Positions 48,319-57,511 of a stretch of 64,000 nucleotides of DNA are shown here, piece by piece. The stretch is from Fidelibacterota bacterium (GTDB lineage: Bacteria > Pseudomonadota > Alphaproteobacteria > Rhodospirillales > Rhodospirillaceae). The stretch lies in assembly GCA_947475895.1 (NCBI GenBank), contig CANJMF010000001.1:310001-374000 (forward strand). The letters run 5' to 3'. The notes below the pieces were generated by a model. The model saw only the letters and a program-made list of their open reading frames with translations, was not told the origin of the DNA and did no database searches. How positions within the stretch are numbered: the stretch's first letter is position 1; each line of letters begins with the position of its first letter. Made by a program: the position numbers and the translations under genes.

Positions 48319-49911
48319 ATGTCCAACCCGCCGACTCTTCTGCGCGCCTTCTCGACCGTGGGCGGCTATACGCTGATGAGCCGTATTGTCGGCTTTGTCC
48401 GCGATACGTTGATCTCCACATTTCTAGGCGCAGGGCGGGACTCCGACGCGTTTTTTATCGCGCAGCAATTCCCCAACCTGTTTCGTTCGCTCTTTGCCGA
48501 GGGCGCATTCTCGGCGGGCTTTGTGCCGATCTTTTCCCAAACCCTTGAAAAAGATGGGCCTGAGAAAGCCAAGAAATTCGCCGACGAGTCGTTTTCCGTA
48601 CTCTCGGTCATACTGATATTTTTCTGTGCCGCAATGATGATCGCCATGCCGCTGGCACTCTATGTCATGGCGCCGGGGTTCGATCGCATTCCCGGCCAGA
48701 TGGAGCGAACCACGGAATTGGCGCGCGTGGCATTTCCTTATCTACTATTTGTCTCGCTGACATCGCTGCAATCCGGCGTGCTCAATTCTTTTCATCGCTT
48801 CGCCGTTCCGGCCGCAGCCCCCGTGCTCGCGAACATCACGCTCATCGCGGCACTTCTGGTCGGCGTCCAAACAGGCGGTGATCGCGCCATGTTCCTCTCG
48901 TGGGGCATCTTCATCACCGGCATCGTTCAATTTGTGTGGCTCTGGCTCGATTGCCGGCGCATTGGCGTCGGCTTCAAACTGGTGCGCCCCCGCCTGACGC
49001 CCGAGGTGAAGAAGCTCATCACGCGCACGCTTCCCGTAGTGTTTGGCGCGGGCATTTATCAAATCAATCTCGTCGTGAATAAAACGATTGCGTCGTTCGT
49101 GGGCACGGGTGCTGTGTCGTGGCTCTATTTCGCCGACCGTGTGAACTTGCTGCCGGTTGGTATTTTCGGCACGGCCATTGGCATTGCGCTTCTCCCGCTG
49201 CTCACGCGCCAGATTCATGCCGGCGACGAGACCGCGGCCATCGCCAATCAGAACCGCGCCATCGAAGTCAGCCTTCTGCTGACTGTTCCAGCGGCCGCCG
49301 GAATCGCAATGCTGGCAGGCCCCATTACGTCGGTGTTGTTCGAGCACGGGGCTTTCACGGCCCACGACCGCGTCATGGTCGCGCAAGCGCTGCTCGCATT
49401 TTCATTTGGGCTGCCGGCCTATGTATTGAACAAGGCCCTCACGCCCGGGTTCTTCGCGCGCCACGACACCCGCACGCCCGTGAAAGCCTCCGCAATCGCG
49501 TTGATCGTGAACATCGTGCTCAATATCGCGCTGACGCCGTTCTTAGGGCACGTGGGCATCGCGCTCGGAACCTCGATCTCGGCCTGGCTGAACGCAGGAC
49601 TACTGGCAGCGGGATTACGTAAACGCGGGCACCTTCTTGCGGACGCGCGCCTCAAGCGCCGCCTGCCACGGCTGATTCTGGCGACCCTTGTCATGATGAT
49701 CCTTCTCGCCGGGTTACAATGGCTGATTGCCTCCGAATACGGCGCGGTGTTCGGCGTTGGCGACCAAGCGCCTGCGGACAATCTGCTTCGCACGGGGGCG
49801 CTCGTGGTTCTCATCGGCGGCGGCGTTATCGGCTTTGGTCTGGCGGCGCTGCTGTTTGGCGCGGCCGCGCGCAGCGACCTCTCGCAGTTCCGCCGCAAAA
49901 CAGCGACTTGA
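48319..49911 (+). CDS. murJ: Lipid II flippase MurJ
   Basis: 530-residue polytopic membrane protein (MviN/MurJ) that flips lipid II for peptidoglycan synthesis. The N-terminus LLRAFSTVGGYTLMSRIVGFVRD and the following FFIAQQFPNLFRSLFAEGAFSAGFVP are family hallmarks; about 14 hydrophobic helices follow, with the substrate-cavity Arg residues in the first helices. It lies 80 bases after glnD, the usual alphaproteobacterial arrangement, and 69 bases before trpS. Confidence 0.95.
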   Translation: MSNPPTLLRAFSTVGGYTLMSRIVGFVRDTLISTFLGAGRDSDAFFIAQQFPNLFRSLFAEGAFSAGFVPIFSQTLEKDGPEKAKKFADESFSVLSVILIFFCAAMMIAMPLALYVMAPGFDRIPGQMERTTELARVAFPYLLFVSLTSLQSGVLNSFHRFAVPAAAPVLANITLIAALLVGVQTGGDRAMFLSWGIFITGIVQFVWLWLDCRRIGVGFKLVRPRLTPEVKKLITRTLPVVFGAGIYQINLVVNKTIASFVGTGAVSWLYFADRVNLLPVGIFGTAIGIALLPLLTRQIHAGDETAAIANQNRAIEVSLLLTVPAAAGIAMLAGPITSVLFEHGAFTAHDRVMVAQALLAFSFGLPAYVLNKALTPGFFARHDTRTPVKASAIALIVNIVLNIALTPFLGHVGIALGTSISAWLNAGLLAAGLRKRGHLLADARLKRRLPRLILATLVMMILLAGLQWLIASEYGAVFGVGDQAPADNLLRTGALVVLIGGGVIGFGLAALLFGAAARSDLSQFRRKTAT

Positions 49912-49980
49912 CCACCTGGGGTCGCCGGGCTACCTCACCCAGCGCTTACCTCCAGCGTCCAACCTGAAGGATGACATTCC

Positions 49981-51009
49981 ATGAGCGGGTCCACACCGCA
50001 GCTTGCCGGTCGTATTCTGTCCGGCATCCAGCCCACCGGAAATTTGCATCTCGGCAATTACCTTGGTGCCATCCGTAATTGGGTCGCGCTCCAGAAAAGC
50101 TTTGAGTGCTTGTTTTGCGTGGTCGACCTGCACGCCATTACGGTGTGGCAGGAACCCAAAGAATTGCTGCGCGCCACGCGCGAAGTCGCTGCCGGTATGA
50201 TTGCGTCCGGCATCGATCCCGTTGCCAACACACTGTTTGTGCAAAGTCACGTACCCGCCCACGCCGAGCTGGCGTGGGTCTTTAATTGCGTTGCACGGTT
50301 GGGGTGGCTCAACCGCATGACCCAGTTCAAGGACAAGGCCGGGAAGGATAAGGAAAAGGCGAGCGCTGGGCTTTACGTCTATCCCAACCTCATGGCGGCC
50401 GACATTCTGGTCTACAAGGCCACGCACGTTCCCGTGGGCGAGGATCAGAAGCAGCACCTGGAGCTGGCGCGCGATATCGCCGCCAAGTTCAATAATGATT
50501 ACGGCGTGAACGTCTTCCCGCTGCCCGAACCCGTGATCAAAGGGCCCGGTACGCGCGTCATGTCACTGCGAGACGGCGCGAAGAAAATGTCCAAGTCCGA
50601 TCCGTCGGATTTCTCGCGTATCAACATGACCGACACCCAAGACGACATCGCCGGCAAGGTTCGCAAGGCGACGACCGATCCTGGAACGCTGCCCGATTCG
50701 CCCCAAGGGCTCGAGGGGCGCGCCGAAGCGGCCAATCTTTTGAACATTTATGCTGCGCTGACGGACCGCACCCTGGAACAGGTTATCGCGGAAACGGCCG
50801 GCTGGCAGTTCAGCCAGTTCAAGGCCAAGTTAACGGAAACGGCGGTGGCCGTGCTGGGGCCCATCAACGCCGAAATGCAGCGTTTGATGGCCGATCCGGC
50901 GGAAATCGATCGGGTCTTGGCGCGCGGCTCCGAAAAAGCCAATGCCATTGCTGAAACGGTGCTGGCGGAAGCCTACGCGGCGGTTGGGTTCCTGCCGAGG
51001 AAGCGCTAA
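49981..51009 (+). CDS. trpS: Tryptophanyl-tRNA synthetase
   Basis: 342-residue class I aminoacyl-tRNA synthetase. The HIGH-type motif is [17 protein letters not shown] and the KMSKS motif is [12 protein letters not shown]. The ATG is preceded by GAAGGATG. murJ-trpS is a common pair in alphaproteobacteria. No T-box or trp attenuator is visible. Confidence 0.97.
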   Translation: MSGSTPQLAGRILSGIQPTGNLHLGNYLGAIRNWVALQKSFECLFCVVDLHAITVWQEPKELLRATREVAAGMIASGIDPVANTLFVQSHVPAHAELAWVFNCVARLGWLNRMTQFKDKAGKDKEKASAGLYVYPNLMAADILVYKATHVPVGEDQKQHLELARDIAAKFNNDYGVNVFPLPEPVIKGPGTRVMSLRDGAKKMSKSDPSDFSRINMTDTQDDIAGKVRKATTDPGTLPDSPQGLEGRAEAANLLNIYAALTDRTLEQVIAETAGWQFSQFKAKLTETAVAVLGPINAEMQRLMADPAEIDRVLARGSEKANAIAETVLAEAYAAVGFLPRKR

Positions 51010-51090
51010 GTTATTGAAATATATTGTTTTGCTGCGCACATAAAGTGCAGCATAAATTTGACTTCGCAGAGCACGAACAGTGAGGCTTCG

Positions 51091-51402
51091 ATGGCAAACG
51101 CGCTGAATTCCCGCATGCTTTTGGCCACCATTATTGTTGGTGCTGCAGCTTTAGCGTCGGCCCAGGCCGCCGAAATGACCACCAAAGCCAACCGCGAGCG
51201 CTGTTACGGCATCGCGAAGGCGGGCCAAAATAGCTGCGCTGCCGCCAACGGAAAGCATTCCTGCGCCACCGATGCGAAGGCCAGTTACAGCGGTCAGGAT
51301 TTTAGGGAAGTCGCGAAGGGTACGTGCGAGGCCATGAACGGGTCCCTTCAGCCATTCGATGGCGTGAACCCGAAAATCAAAGACCCAAAAATCAAAGAAT
51401 AA
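51091..51402 (+). CDS. DUF2282 (bufferin precursor-like) secreted cysteine protein
   Basis: 103 residues: a signal peptide (about 1-27, LLATIIVGAAALASAQAA) then a short core with four Cys at 38, 49, 58 and 79. The spacing and surrounding residues (RCYGIAKAGQNSCAAANG, KHSCA, AKGTCEAMNG) match the DUF2282 family. Members are BufA1-type precursors of bufferins, copper-binding RiPPs whose cysteines are modified by a DUF692 (MNIO) enzyme with a DUF2063 partner. Neither partner gene lies nearby. The start at 51091 has GAGG five bases upstream; a frame from 51058 adds 11 residues. The tail NPKIKDPKIKE repeats a short unit. Confidence 0.8.
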   Translation: MANALNSRMLLATIIVGAAALASAQAAEMTTKANRERCYGIAKAGQNSCAAANGKHSCATDAKASYSGQDFREVAKGTCEAMNGSLQPFDGVNPKIKDPKIKE

Positions 51403-51429
51403 CGCGGCGGCATCCCGCCATCGGTACGG

Positions 51430-51460
51430 GCTCGGCGTCGTCTAGCCGACGGCGCCGAGC
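51430..51460. terminator. Stem-loop between the DUF2282 gene and the H1-like gene
   Basis: A 13-base-pair stem (51430-51442 with 51448-51460, one G-T pair) and a five-base loop separate two convergent genes. There is no T-run on either side, so it may end transcripts only weakly or protect 3' ends. Confidence 0.5.
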
Positions 51461-51471
51461 ACAGTGACCGG

Positions 51472-51933
51472 CTATTTCTTCTTTGTGACCAGGTCTTCGA
51501 CCTTGTCTATGGCGTCGAACAAGGTGCGGCCCACGGACGCCACAGCTTTCTTCGCTGTTTTTTGCGCGCTCTTTTGCAGTTTTTTCAAACCGCGCGTTTG
51601 CGCGTAGGTGGCGGCGAGGCCCTGCGACGCCCAGTCGGCGACTTGATGGCGCGCCTTCAATAATGTCGCGATGTCCGCGTTGGCCATGGCGCGCGCGCCG
51701 GCTTCGTCGAGCACGGTGAACCACTGCGTCAAAGTCTTCCCGGTCTTCTTGAAGACGGCAGAGTCGGTGAAACGAACAGCTTTCGCTGTGGTTTTCTTCG
51801 CCTTTGCTTTGACCTTAGCTTTGGCTTTCTTTTTGACCTTAGCGACCACTTTGGCCTTTGCTTTGACCTTAGCTTTCACTTTTGCCTTCGCCTTTTTAAT
51901 GGGCGATTTGCGCGATTTCTTTTTAGCAGCCAT
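51472..51933 (-). CDS. Histone H1-like Lys/Ala-rich protein with a compact central domain
   Basis: 153 residues. The first 50 are almost entirely Lys, Ala and Val (repeats of KAKVKAKAK), as in H1-like nucleoid proteins. Residues 54-116 form a compact domain with TGKTLTQWFTVLDEAG, HQVADWASQGL and YAQTRGL; this pattern recalls a small domain found in several uncharacterised bacterial proteins, but I will not name it. A second Lys-rich helix ends the protein (KKLQKSAQKTAKKAVASVGR, LVTKKK). DNA or polyanion binding is the natural guess. It is the last gene of a long minus-strand group. Confidence 0.75.
   Translation of the reverse strand: MAAKKKSRKSPIKKAKAKVKAKVKAKAKVVAKVKKKAKAKVKAKAKKTTAKAVRFTDSAVFKKTGKTLTQWFTVLDEAGARAMANADIATLLKARHQVADWASQGLAATYAQTRGLKKLQKSAQKTAKKAVASVGRTLFDAIDKVEDLVTKKK
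51800..51822. repeat. Direct repeat in the Lys-rich tail, copy 1
   Basis: 23 bases identical to 51854-51876. The 54-base spacing is in frame (18 codons), showing that the Lys/Ala-rich tail grew by internal duplication. Confidence 0.7.
51854..51876. repeat. Direct repeat in the Lys-rich tail, copy 2
   Basis: Exact copy of 51800-51822, coding KAKVKAK-type residues on the minus strand. Confidence 0.7.
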
Positions 51934-51948
51934 CGAAGTCCCCTTTGC

Positions 51949-52548
51949 TCAAACGATTTGGCAGGCCGTCTCAAATGGAAGGCGCGGCCCGCGCGGCCAT
52001 TGCATCTTATCTTCGCCGTAGCCGATGTTGCAGAGAAAGTTAGCCTTTATGCGACCACCCGGCCAGAAAGCCGCTTCAAGCTTGCCTGCGTCAAATCCGC
52101 TCATGGGCCCGCAATCGAGGCCCAATGAACGCGCGGCTAACATTAAATACGCTCCCTGCAGAGAACTGTTGCGAAAAGCCGTTGATTCAATTGCTTTGGC
52201 GTTACCCTCAAACCAGGATCGCGCCGTCGGATTGACCGGAAATAGCTCGGGCAAAAATTCATAGAATTGCGTGTCGTAACCGACCACAACATTGACCGGC
52301 GCGGCCATGGTTTTATCGACGTTGTTGGGTGAAAGAGCCGGTTTCAGTTTCTCTTTGGCTTCTTTTGAAACCACGAAGAGGAAGCGCGCGGGCGAGGAAT
52401 TGGCAGCCGTAGGCCCCAATTTGGCGAGATCGTAAACCCGGCGTAAGAGTTCATTGGACACCTTCTCCGGCGTCCAGCTGGTAACCGTGTGCGCTTCGCG
52501 AAAAACCAGATCGAAACTGGCGTCGTCTAAAGTCCCCCGGCTTGGCAT
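51949..52548 (-). CDS. Nitroreductase family protein (RutE/HadB-like)
   Basis: 199-residue FMN-dependent nitroreductase-fold protein. The family-specific stretches are FREAHTVTSWTPEKVSNELL, LAKLGPTAANSSPARFLFV and ARSLGLDCGPMSGFDAGKLE, matching the RutE/HadB malonic semialdehyde reductase or haloacid-type group. In the pyrimidine pathway RutE reduces malonic semialdehyde to 3-hydroxypropionate, but no other rut genes are near, so a general reductase role is as likely. It lies 9 bases after the nifU-like gene. Confidence 0.85.
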   Translation of the reverse strand: MPSRGTLDDASFDLVFREAHTVTSWTPEKVSNELLRRVYDLAKLGPTAANSSPARFLFVVSKEAKEKLKPALSPNNVDKTMAAPVNVVVGYDTQFYEFLPELFPVNPTARSWFEGNAKAIESTAFRNSSLQGAYLMLAARSLGLDCGPMSGFDAGKLEAAFWPGGRIKANFLCNIGYGEDKMQWPRGPRLPFETACQIV

Positions 52549-52557
52549 CGCGTTCCC

Positions 52558-53121
52558 TTACATCATCGCTTCGACGGACTGCACCTCAGGCACGTAATGT
52601 TTCAGCATGTTCTCAATGCCCATTTTTAAGGTCGCGGTCGAGCTGGGACAACCGGCGCACGAGCCGCGCAGGTTCAAATACACGGTTCCGTTTTTAAAGC
52701 CGCGGTACACGATATCGCCGCCGTCCTGAGCGACGGCCGGGCGCACGCGCGTATCAATCAGTTCCTTAATCTGGGAGATGATCTCTTCATCGACTCCTTC
52801 ATCGCTGAACTCCTCATCGTCGGCGGCTGCCGCGCCCGCTTCCATCACGGGGGCGCCGGAGGTGAAATGATCCATGACCGCGCCCAGCACCATGGGCTTC
52901 AGCACCTGCCAGCTCTTGTCGGCGCCTTTTGTAACCGTGACGAAATCGCTGCCGAGGAAAACGCCGTCGACACCCTCAATCTCAAACAGAAGGCGCGCTA
53001 GCGGCGATGACTCCGCAGCCGTACGATTAGTGAAATCCGCAACACCGCTGTCGAGCACGGGCCGGCCCGGCAAAAACTTCAGCGCGGCGGGATTGGGCGT
53101 GTCTTCGGTTTGGATGAACAT
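52558..53121 (-). CDS. NifU-like Fe-S scaffold protein
   Basis: 187 residues. The N-terminal Nfu_N domain opens MFIQTEDTPNPAALKFLPG, and the C-terminal NifU domain has the cluster ligands CAGC in LRGSCAGCPSSTATLKMGI. An acidic linker (DDEEFSDEGVDEE) joins them. Such proteins deliver [4Fe-4S] clusters to targets. The start at 53121 has GGAG upstream and matches the family; 29 residues of the longest frame are dropped. It lies between uspA and the nitroreductase gene. Confidence 0.93.
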   Translation of the reverse strand: MFIQTEDTPNPAALKFLPGRPVLDSGVADFTNRTAAESSPLARLLFEIEGVDGVFLGSDFVTVTKGADKSWQVLKPMVLGAVMDHFTSGAPVMEAGAAAADDEEFSDEGVDEEIISQIKELIDTRVRPAVAQDGGDIVYRGFKNGTVYLNLRGSCAGCPSSTATLKMGIENMLKHYVPEVQSVEAMM

Positions 53122-53210
53122 GGGAATGCTCCAAGAGCGGGTGCAGGTGGACCCTAAATGGGGTGCGCAAGACGCTCGCTCAATAGGCCGAAACCGCCGT
53201 TGGGGCAAGG

Positions 53211-53708
53211 TTAAGTGATGGCGTCGATCTGCTCGGGCGTCATGTCACCCGGCACGATAACGACAGGAATCATGATTTTACCGGCCAACTTGCCCGACAG
53301 GGCTGAAACGATGAGGCCTGGTCCCTCGTGTCCGGTGCCGGCTCCCAGGACGAGCATGGATATGCCGGGGCTTTCCGCGATCACCGCCTGGAGTTGCTGT
53401 AAGACCTCGCCTTGACGGATATGCAGGCTCGGGAACTGACCGGTCAGGCGATGCACGTCCGCGGCCACTTGCTGCAGCAGACGCTCAGCTTCGGTTTTTG
53501 CCTCGTGATCCATCAATTCGCCGACGGTGGAGAAGTGCTGAAATTCTGTGGGCGGGACCGCGCGAAAGAGGGCGATCGCTCCGCTCGTCCGCAAAGCGCG
53601 TCGACAGGCGTATCGCAACGCAGCCTGAAACTCGGCCGATTGATCGACGACAACCAGAAAGGTTCGGCCATGGTCCTGGAGGGGAGGCGTCGTGATCTGT
53701 TCGCTCAT
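53211..53708 (-). CDS. Universal stress protein family (UspA)
   Basis: 165-residue single Usp domain. The opening GRTFLVVVDQSAEFQAALRYACR and the closing SMLVLGAGTGHEGPGLIVSA...IPVVIVPG follow the Usp fold, although the ATP-binding G-x2-G-x9-G-S/T motif is altered (GTGHEGPG). It begins one base after the stop codon of the Alph_Pro_TM gene, suggesting a shared transcript with the TSUP pair. Confidence 0.85.
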   Translation of the reverse strand: MSEQITTPPLQDHGRTFLVVVDQSAEFQAALRYACRRALRTSGAIALFRAVPPTEFQHFSTVGELMDHEAKTEAERLLQQVAADVHRLTGQFPSLHIRQGEVLQQLQAVIAESPGISMLVLGAGTGHEGPGLIVSALSGKLAGKIMIPVVIVPGDMTPEQIDAIT

Positions 53709-53709
53709 A

Positions 53710-54450
53710 CTACACGCGCCGGAACACGGCGCCCGCGGCCCAGCCCGCGCTCAGCGCCAACAAGACAGACACGATGCCATAGAGCGGCGCCAAGTTGTGC
53801 GCAAAGTCATAGATGTCGGCGCTAACGCCAACTTGCGAAATGTTCAGCGGTACGATCTCGGCGCTCGCGACGTCACCGTCGCGGATCAAGTACACCTCGA
53901 CGACATAGGTTCCGGTGCGCACGTTCGACGGGAAGCTCAGTTCAGTCCGAAATAACCGATTGGACATAAAGGTGACCGCGCCGAGCCCTTGTTCGTAAAG
54001 ACCCTGCTCGCTCTTCAACCGAATCAAAGAGTCGCGAAATTTCGCAATCTGTTCGGCGGATAAAGATTGATCCGCGCTTGTGATGCGCAGGTTGTTGAAC
54101 CCGATCTGATAGCGCGACAGAAGTTCCGGCGACGCGAACTCTTCCAGCGGCCGGATCGAGGCAACCCGGTAATACGACGGCACATCGTTAAAGGTTACAT
54201 TGGTGCGGTTCGTCCAGATGGGGCCCAAACGACTTTTACGCCGCACCGTTTCATCACCTGTCGGCCCGCGCACGACGATGACGATATCGCCGGGGCCGTT
54301 TGTCGCGCCGAATAATAACACGTTGGTTCCAGCAAAACCCGTCGTGATGGCCACGAGGTGGCTCGAGAGATCCGCCACCAACGGCACCTCTTGAGCGCGC
54401 GTTGGAAACGCAAAAGCGATGAAAAGAAAAAGCGCGGCAACCCGGCGCAT
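53710..54450 (-). CDS. Alph_Pro_TM (TIGR02186) membrane protein
   Basis: 246 residues. A signal peptide (MRRVAALFLFIAFAFPTRAQ) precedes a beta-rich periplasmic domain that begins VPLVADLSSHLVAITTGFAG and includes FNDVPSYYRVASIRPLEEFA; a single C-terminal membrane segment (LAPLYGIVSVLLALSAGWAAG) ends it. The family is restricted largely to alphaproteobacteria and sits next to TSUP genes, as here, where the TSUP stop overlaps its ATG (TGATG). The longer frame from 54903 is only read-through of the TSUP region. A role in the TSUP transporter is inferred from this linkage only. Confidence 0.88.
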   Translation of the reverse strand: MRRVAALFLFIAFAFPTRAQEVPLVADLSSHLVAITTGFAGTNVLLFGATNGPGDIVIVVRGPTGDETVRRKSRLGPIWTNRTNVTFNDVPSYYRVASIRPLEEFASPELLSRYQIGFNNLRITSADQSLSAEQIAKFRDSLIRLKSEQGLYEQGLGAVTFMSNRLFRTELSFPSNVRTGTYVVEVYLIRDGDVASAEIVPLNISQVGVSADIYDFAHNLAPLYGIVSVLLALSAGWAAGAVFRRV

Positions 54451-55370
54451 CAATTGCCACCGCCCAGCGAAAACACGTCCTGCGGCGTGAGGACGAGATC
54501 GAGCGCCAAGCGGATAGCTACGCCGAGAACGATCACTGCCAGCAAAACCCGTAAGTATTCCCCCTTCATTTTGCTCGAAAGCCGCGCGCCCAATTGCGCG
54601 CCGAGAACGCCGATCACTAACAGAAAAAGCGCCAGGATCACGTCGACAGATTGATTGACGATGGCTTGCAGCAAGGCCGTGACGGCCGTGACGAATGTGA
54701 TTTGAAAAAGCGACGTACCGATCACCATTTGTGTCGGCATGCCCAGCAGATAAATCATCGCCGGCACCATCAAGAATCCACCGCCCACGCCCATGGTCGC
54801 CACAAGAAAGCCAACCAACACGCCAATGGAAAATGGCAATAGCGAAGAGATAAAAAGCTTCGAACGCCGGAAGCGGATTTTGAACGGGAGCGCTTGCATC
54901 CATGGGTGCCGCGTTGGTCCGCGCGCAACAGACGCAACGCCGGCCGGCCGGCGATTAAGGACGCCGGGTAGGCTTTCGATCATCATGAAGCCGCCGACGA
55001 TACCAAGGAATAAGACGTAGCCGAGAGAAATGGTCAAATCGATATGGCCGGATTTCTTCAGCAGACTGAAAACCCAAACACCAATGCTCGAGCCGATCAA
55101 GCCGCCAGCGGTCAGCACACCGCCCATGACAAAGTCCACGTTGCCGCGCCGCATGTGCGCAAGAACACCGGAGAGTGACGACGCCACGATCTGCACGGAT
55201 TGCGTCCCCACGGCGACCGCGGGCGGGACGCCAATAAAGATCAGCAGGGGCGTCATCAAAAATCCGCCGCCGACACCAAACAAGCCCGACAGCAAACCAA
55301 CCGCGCCGCCCAACGCGAGAACCAGGAAGATGTTGACCGACAGTTCTGCAATGGGCAGGTAAATTTGCAT
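54450..55370 (-). CDS. TSUP (TauE/SafE) family sulfite/anion exporter
   Basis: 306-residue membrane protein with two homologous halves, each starting with the TSUP glycine motif: GLLSGLFGVGGGFLMTPLL and GFLVATMGVGGGFLMVPAM. About eight helices are visible. Family members move sulfite, sulfoacetate or other organosulfur or carboxylate anions. It is translationally coupled to the Alph_Pro_TM gene downstream and overlaps the fcl stop (TAATG) upstream. Confidence 0.9.
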   Translation of the reverse strand: MQIYLPIAELSVNIFLVLALGGAVGLLSGLFGVGGGFLMTPLLIFIGVPPAVAVGTQSVQIVASSLSGVLAHMRRGNVDFVMGGVLTAGGLIGSSIGVWVFSLLKKSGHIDLTISLGYVLFLGIVGGFMMIESLPGVLNRRPAGVASVARGPTRHPWMQALPFKIRFRRSKLFISSLLPFSIGVLVGFLVATMGVGGGFLMVPAMIYLLGMPTQMVIGTSLFQITFVTAVTALLQAIVNQSVDVILALFLLVIGVLGAQLGARLSSKMKGEYLRVLLAVIVLGVAIRLALDLVLTPQDVFSLGGGN

Positions 55371-56314
55371 TAGCGAGCGTGCTCAAGATACCAGGCGTAA
55401 GTCTTGGCGATCCCTTCGTCGAGATCGACGCTGGGCTGCCAGCCGAGCTTGTGCAATCGCTCCGAATCCAGAAGTTTGCGCGGCGTGCCGTCTGGCTTCG
55501 TGGTGTCGTAAATCAGTGTTCCTTTGAAGCCGACGATCTTACAAACGCGCTCGGCCAAAGCGCGGATCGTCAAATCGCTGCCGAAACCCACGTTGATGTG
55601 TTCGGCTTCGGAATAATGCTTCATCAAAAACACACACGCGTCAGCCATGTCTTCCACGTAGAGGAACTCGCGTGAGGGCGAGCCGCTTCCCCATAACGTC
55701 ACGGATGGCGCATTTTGAATTTTAGCGTTGTGGGCTTTGACGATGAGCGCGGGCAGAACGTGACTGCTTTGAAGGTCGAAGTTATCGCCGGGACCATACA
55801 AGTTTGTCGGCATGCAGCTGATAAAGTCGCGGTCATATTCGCGCCGATAAGCTTGGCATTGCTTGATGCCCGCGATCTTCGCGATCGCATACCACGCGTT
55901 GGTGGGCTCTAGCGGACCTGTCAGCAAGGCGTCTTCATGGATGGGTTGTGGCGCCAAGCGCGGATAAATGCAGCTCGAGCCCAGAAACATCAACTTTTCA
56001 ACGCCGATCGTGTGCGCCGTCGTGATGATGTTCGTTTGAATTTGCAAGTTGTCGGTCAGGAATTCTGTGGGACGCGTATCGTTGGCAAGGATGCCGCCAA
56101 CAGTTGCCGCAGCGAGGAAGATGGCCTGCGGTTTTGTTTCGTTCATCCATGATTCGACGTCTTGTTGACGTGTGAGATCGAGGACATCGCGGGTTGCTGT
56201 AAGAATCGCGCAATTTTCCGCCGCGAGTCTTCGCACGATGGCGCTACCGACCATGCCGCGATGACCCGCGACCCAAATGCGTTTTCCGCTGAGTGAGTAA
56301 GGAGAGCCCGACAT
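55370..56314 (-). CDS. fcl: GDP-L-fucose synthase
   Basis: 314-residue extended SDR that epimerises and reduces GDP-4-keto-6-deoxymannose to GDP-L-fucose. Cofactor turn [14 protein letters not shown], catalytic Tyr-Lys in [20 protein letters not shown], and typical [14 protein letters not shown]. Its start overlaps the gmd stop (TGATG), so the two pathway enzymes are coupled, giving GDP-fucose for surface polysaccharide. Confidence 0.95.
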   Translation of the reverse strand: MSGSPYSLSGKRIWVAGHRGMVGSAIVRRLAAENCAILTATRDVLDLTRQQDVESWMNETKPQAIFLAAATVGGILANDTRPTEFLTDNLQIQTNIITTAHTIGVEKLMFLGSSCIYPRLAPQPIHEDALLTGPLEPTNAWYAIAKIAGIKQCQAYRREYDRDFISCMPTNLYGPGDNFDLQSSHVLPALIVKAHNAKIQNAPSVTLWGSGSPSREFLYVEDMADACVFLMKHYSEAEHINVGFGSDLTIRALAERVCKIVGFKGTLIYDTTKPDGTPRKLLDSERLHKLGWQPSVDLDEGIAKTYAWYLEHAR

Positions 56315-57408
56315 CAGTCGCCGCGATTGCGGCGTTGAGCTTCGGCCTTCACCGCTTTCATGTCGGCCGCCACCATTTCCGCCACCATATCTTTAAACTT
56401 GGTCGTGTGCTTCCAGCCTAAGACTTTGCGCGCTTTGGTCGGATCACCCAGAAGCAAGTCCACTTCCGTGGGCCGGAAATAACGTGGGTCTACGGCGATG
56501 AGTGTTTTGCCGGTCTTGGCGTCAATGCCGACCTCATCGACGCCTTTGCCTTTCCACTTAATTTTGCGACCGATCTCTTTGAAGGAGAGCTCGACGAATT
56601 CCCGCACTTCGTGGGTTTCGCCCGTCGCTAAAACATAATCGTCCGGTTTCTTTTGCTGCACGATCCGCCACATGCCTTCGACATAATCGCGGGCATGTCC
56701 CCAATCGCGTTTAGCGTCGAGATTGCCGAGGTAAATTTTTTCCTGAAGGCCAAGTTCGATGGCGGCGACAGCGCGGGTGATTTTGCGTGTCACGAACGTT
56801 TCGCCGCGGATTGGACTTTCATGGTTGAACAAAATGCCGTTGGAGGCGTGATAGCCGTAAGCCTCGCGGTAATTCACCGTGATCCAATAGGCGTAAATTT
56901 TGGCGGCAGCATAAGGCGAGCGTGGATAGAAGGGTGTCTTCTCGCTCTGCGGAATCTCTTGAACCTTGCCGTAAAGTTCTGACGTCGATGCTTGATAAAA
57001 ACGCGTTTTGTCGCCGAGGCCGAGAATGCGAACGGCCTCCAAAAGACGCAAGGTGCCGATGGCGTCTGAGTTCGCGGTGTACTCCGGCGTTTCGAAACTG
57101 ACCTGCACATGGCTTTGCGCCGCGAGATTGTAAATTTCGTCGGGCTGCACCTCTTGCACCAACCGGATCAGGTTGGTGGCGTCGGTCATGTCGCCGTAGT
57201 GAAGGAAGAATTTCACACCGGTCTTATGCTGGTCTTCGTAAAGGTGATCGATACGTGCGGTATTGAACGACGACGAACGCCGCTTCACTCCGTGCACGAT
57301 GTATCCCTTGTGCAGCAAAAGTTCGGCCAGATAGGCTCCATCCTGACCGGTGATGCCGGTGATCAACGCGACTTTCTTGGCGGGAGGCTTAGCGGTCTTT
57401 TTGGCCAT
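56314..57408 (-). CDS. gmd: GDP-mannose 4,6-dehydratase
   Basis: 364-residue extended SDR making GDP-4-keto-6-deoxymannose from GDP-mannose. Cofactor motif [19 protein letters not shown], catalytic Tyr-Lys in [20 protein letters not shown], and [21 protein letters not shown] short Lys/Pro-rich lead ([12 protein letters not shown]) precedes the fold. It heads a minus-strand group gmd-fcl-TSUP-Alph_Pro_TM-uspA. It is divergent from the neuD-like gene across 103 bases, with a TATAAA on its strand at 57438-57443 that may be the -10 element. Confidence 0.96.
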   Translation of the reverse strand: MAKKTAKPPAKKVALITGITGQDGAYLAELLLHKGYIVHGVKRRSSSFNTARIDHLYEDQHKTGVKFFLHYGDMTDATNLIRLVQEVQPDEIYNLAAQSHVQVSFETPEYTANSDAIGTLRLLEAVRILGLGDKTRFYQASTSELYGKVQEIPQSEKTPFYPRSPYAAAKIYAYWITVNYREAYGYHASNGILFNHESPIRGETFVTRKITRAVAAIELGLQEKIYLGNLDAKRDWGHARDYVEGMWRIVQQKKPDDYVLATGETHEVREFVELSFKEIGRKIKWKGKGVDEVGIDAKTGKTLIAVDPRYFRPTEVDLLLGDPTKARKVLGWKHTTKFKDMVAEMVAADMKAVKAEAQRRNRGD

Positions 57409-57511
57409 TGCGATCCTATGGACGAAAGGTTCGCGGCTTTATACCGCGACTTCATTTGCCGAGCGTTAACGCTTACTCTGCCATAGCAGCGCGAACCAGG
57501 GGCTTTTGCCA

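Noticed and set aside
51800-51876. Tandem-looking repeats as a possible CRISPR or satellite
   Set aside because: They are in-frame repeats inside the Lys/Ala-rich coding region; there are no spacers of regular length and no cas genes.
54451-54903. N-terminal 151-codon extension of the Alph_Pro_TM gene
   Set aside because: It overlaps the TSUP gene in another frame; the real protein starts at the signal peptide at 54450, directly coupled to the TSUP stop codon.
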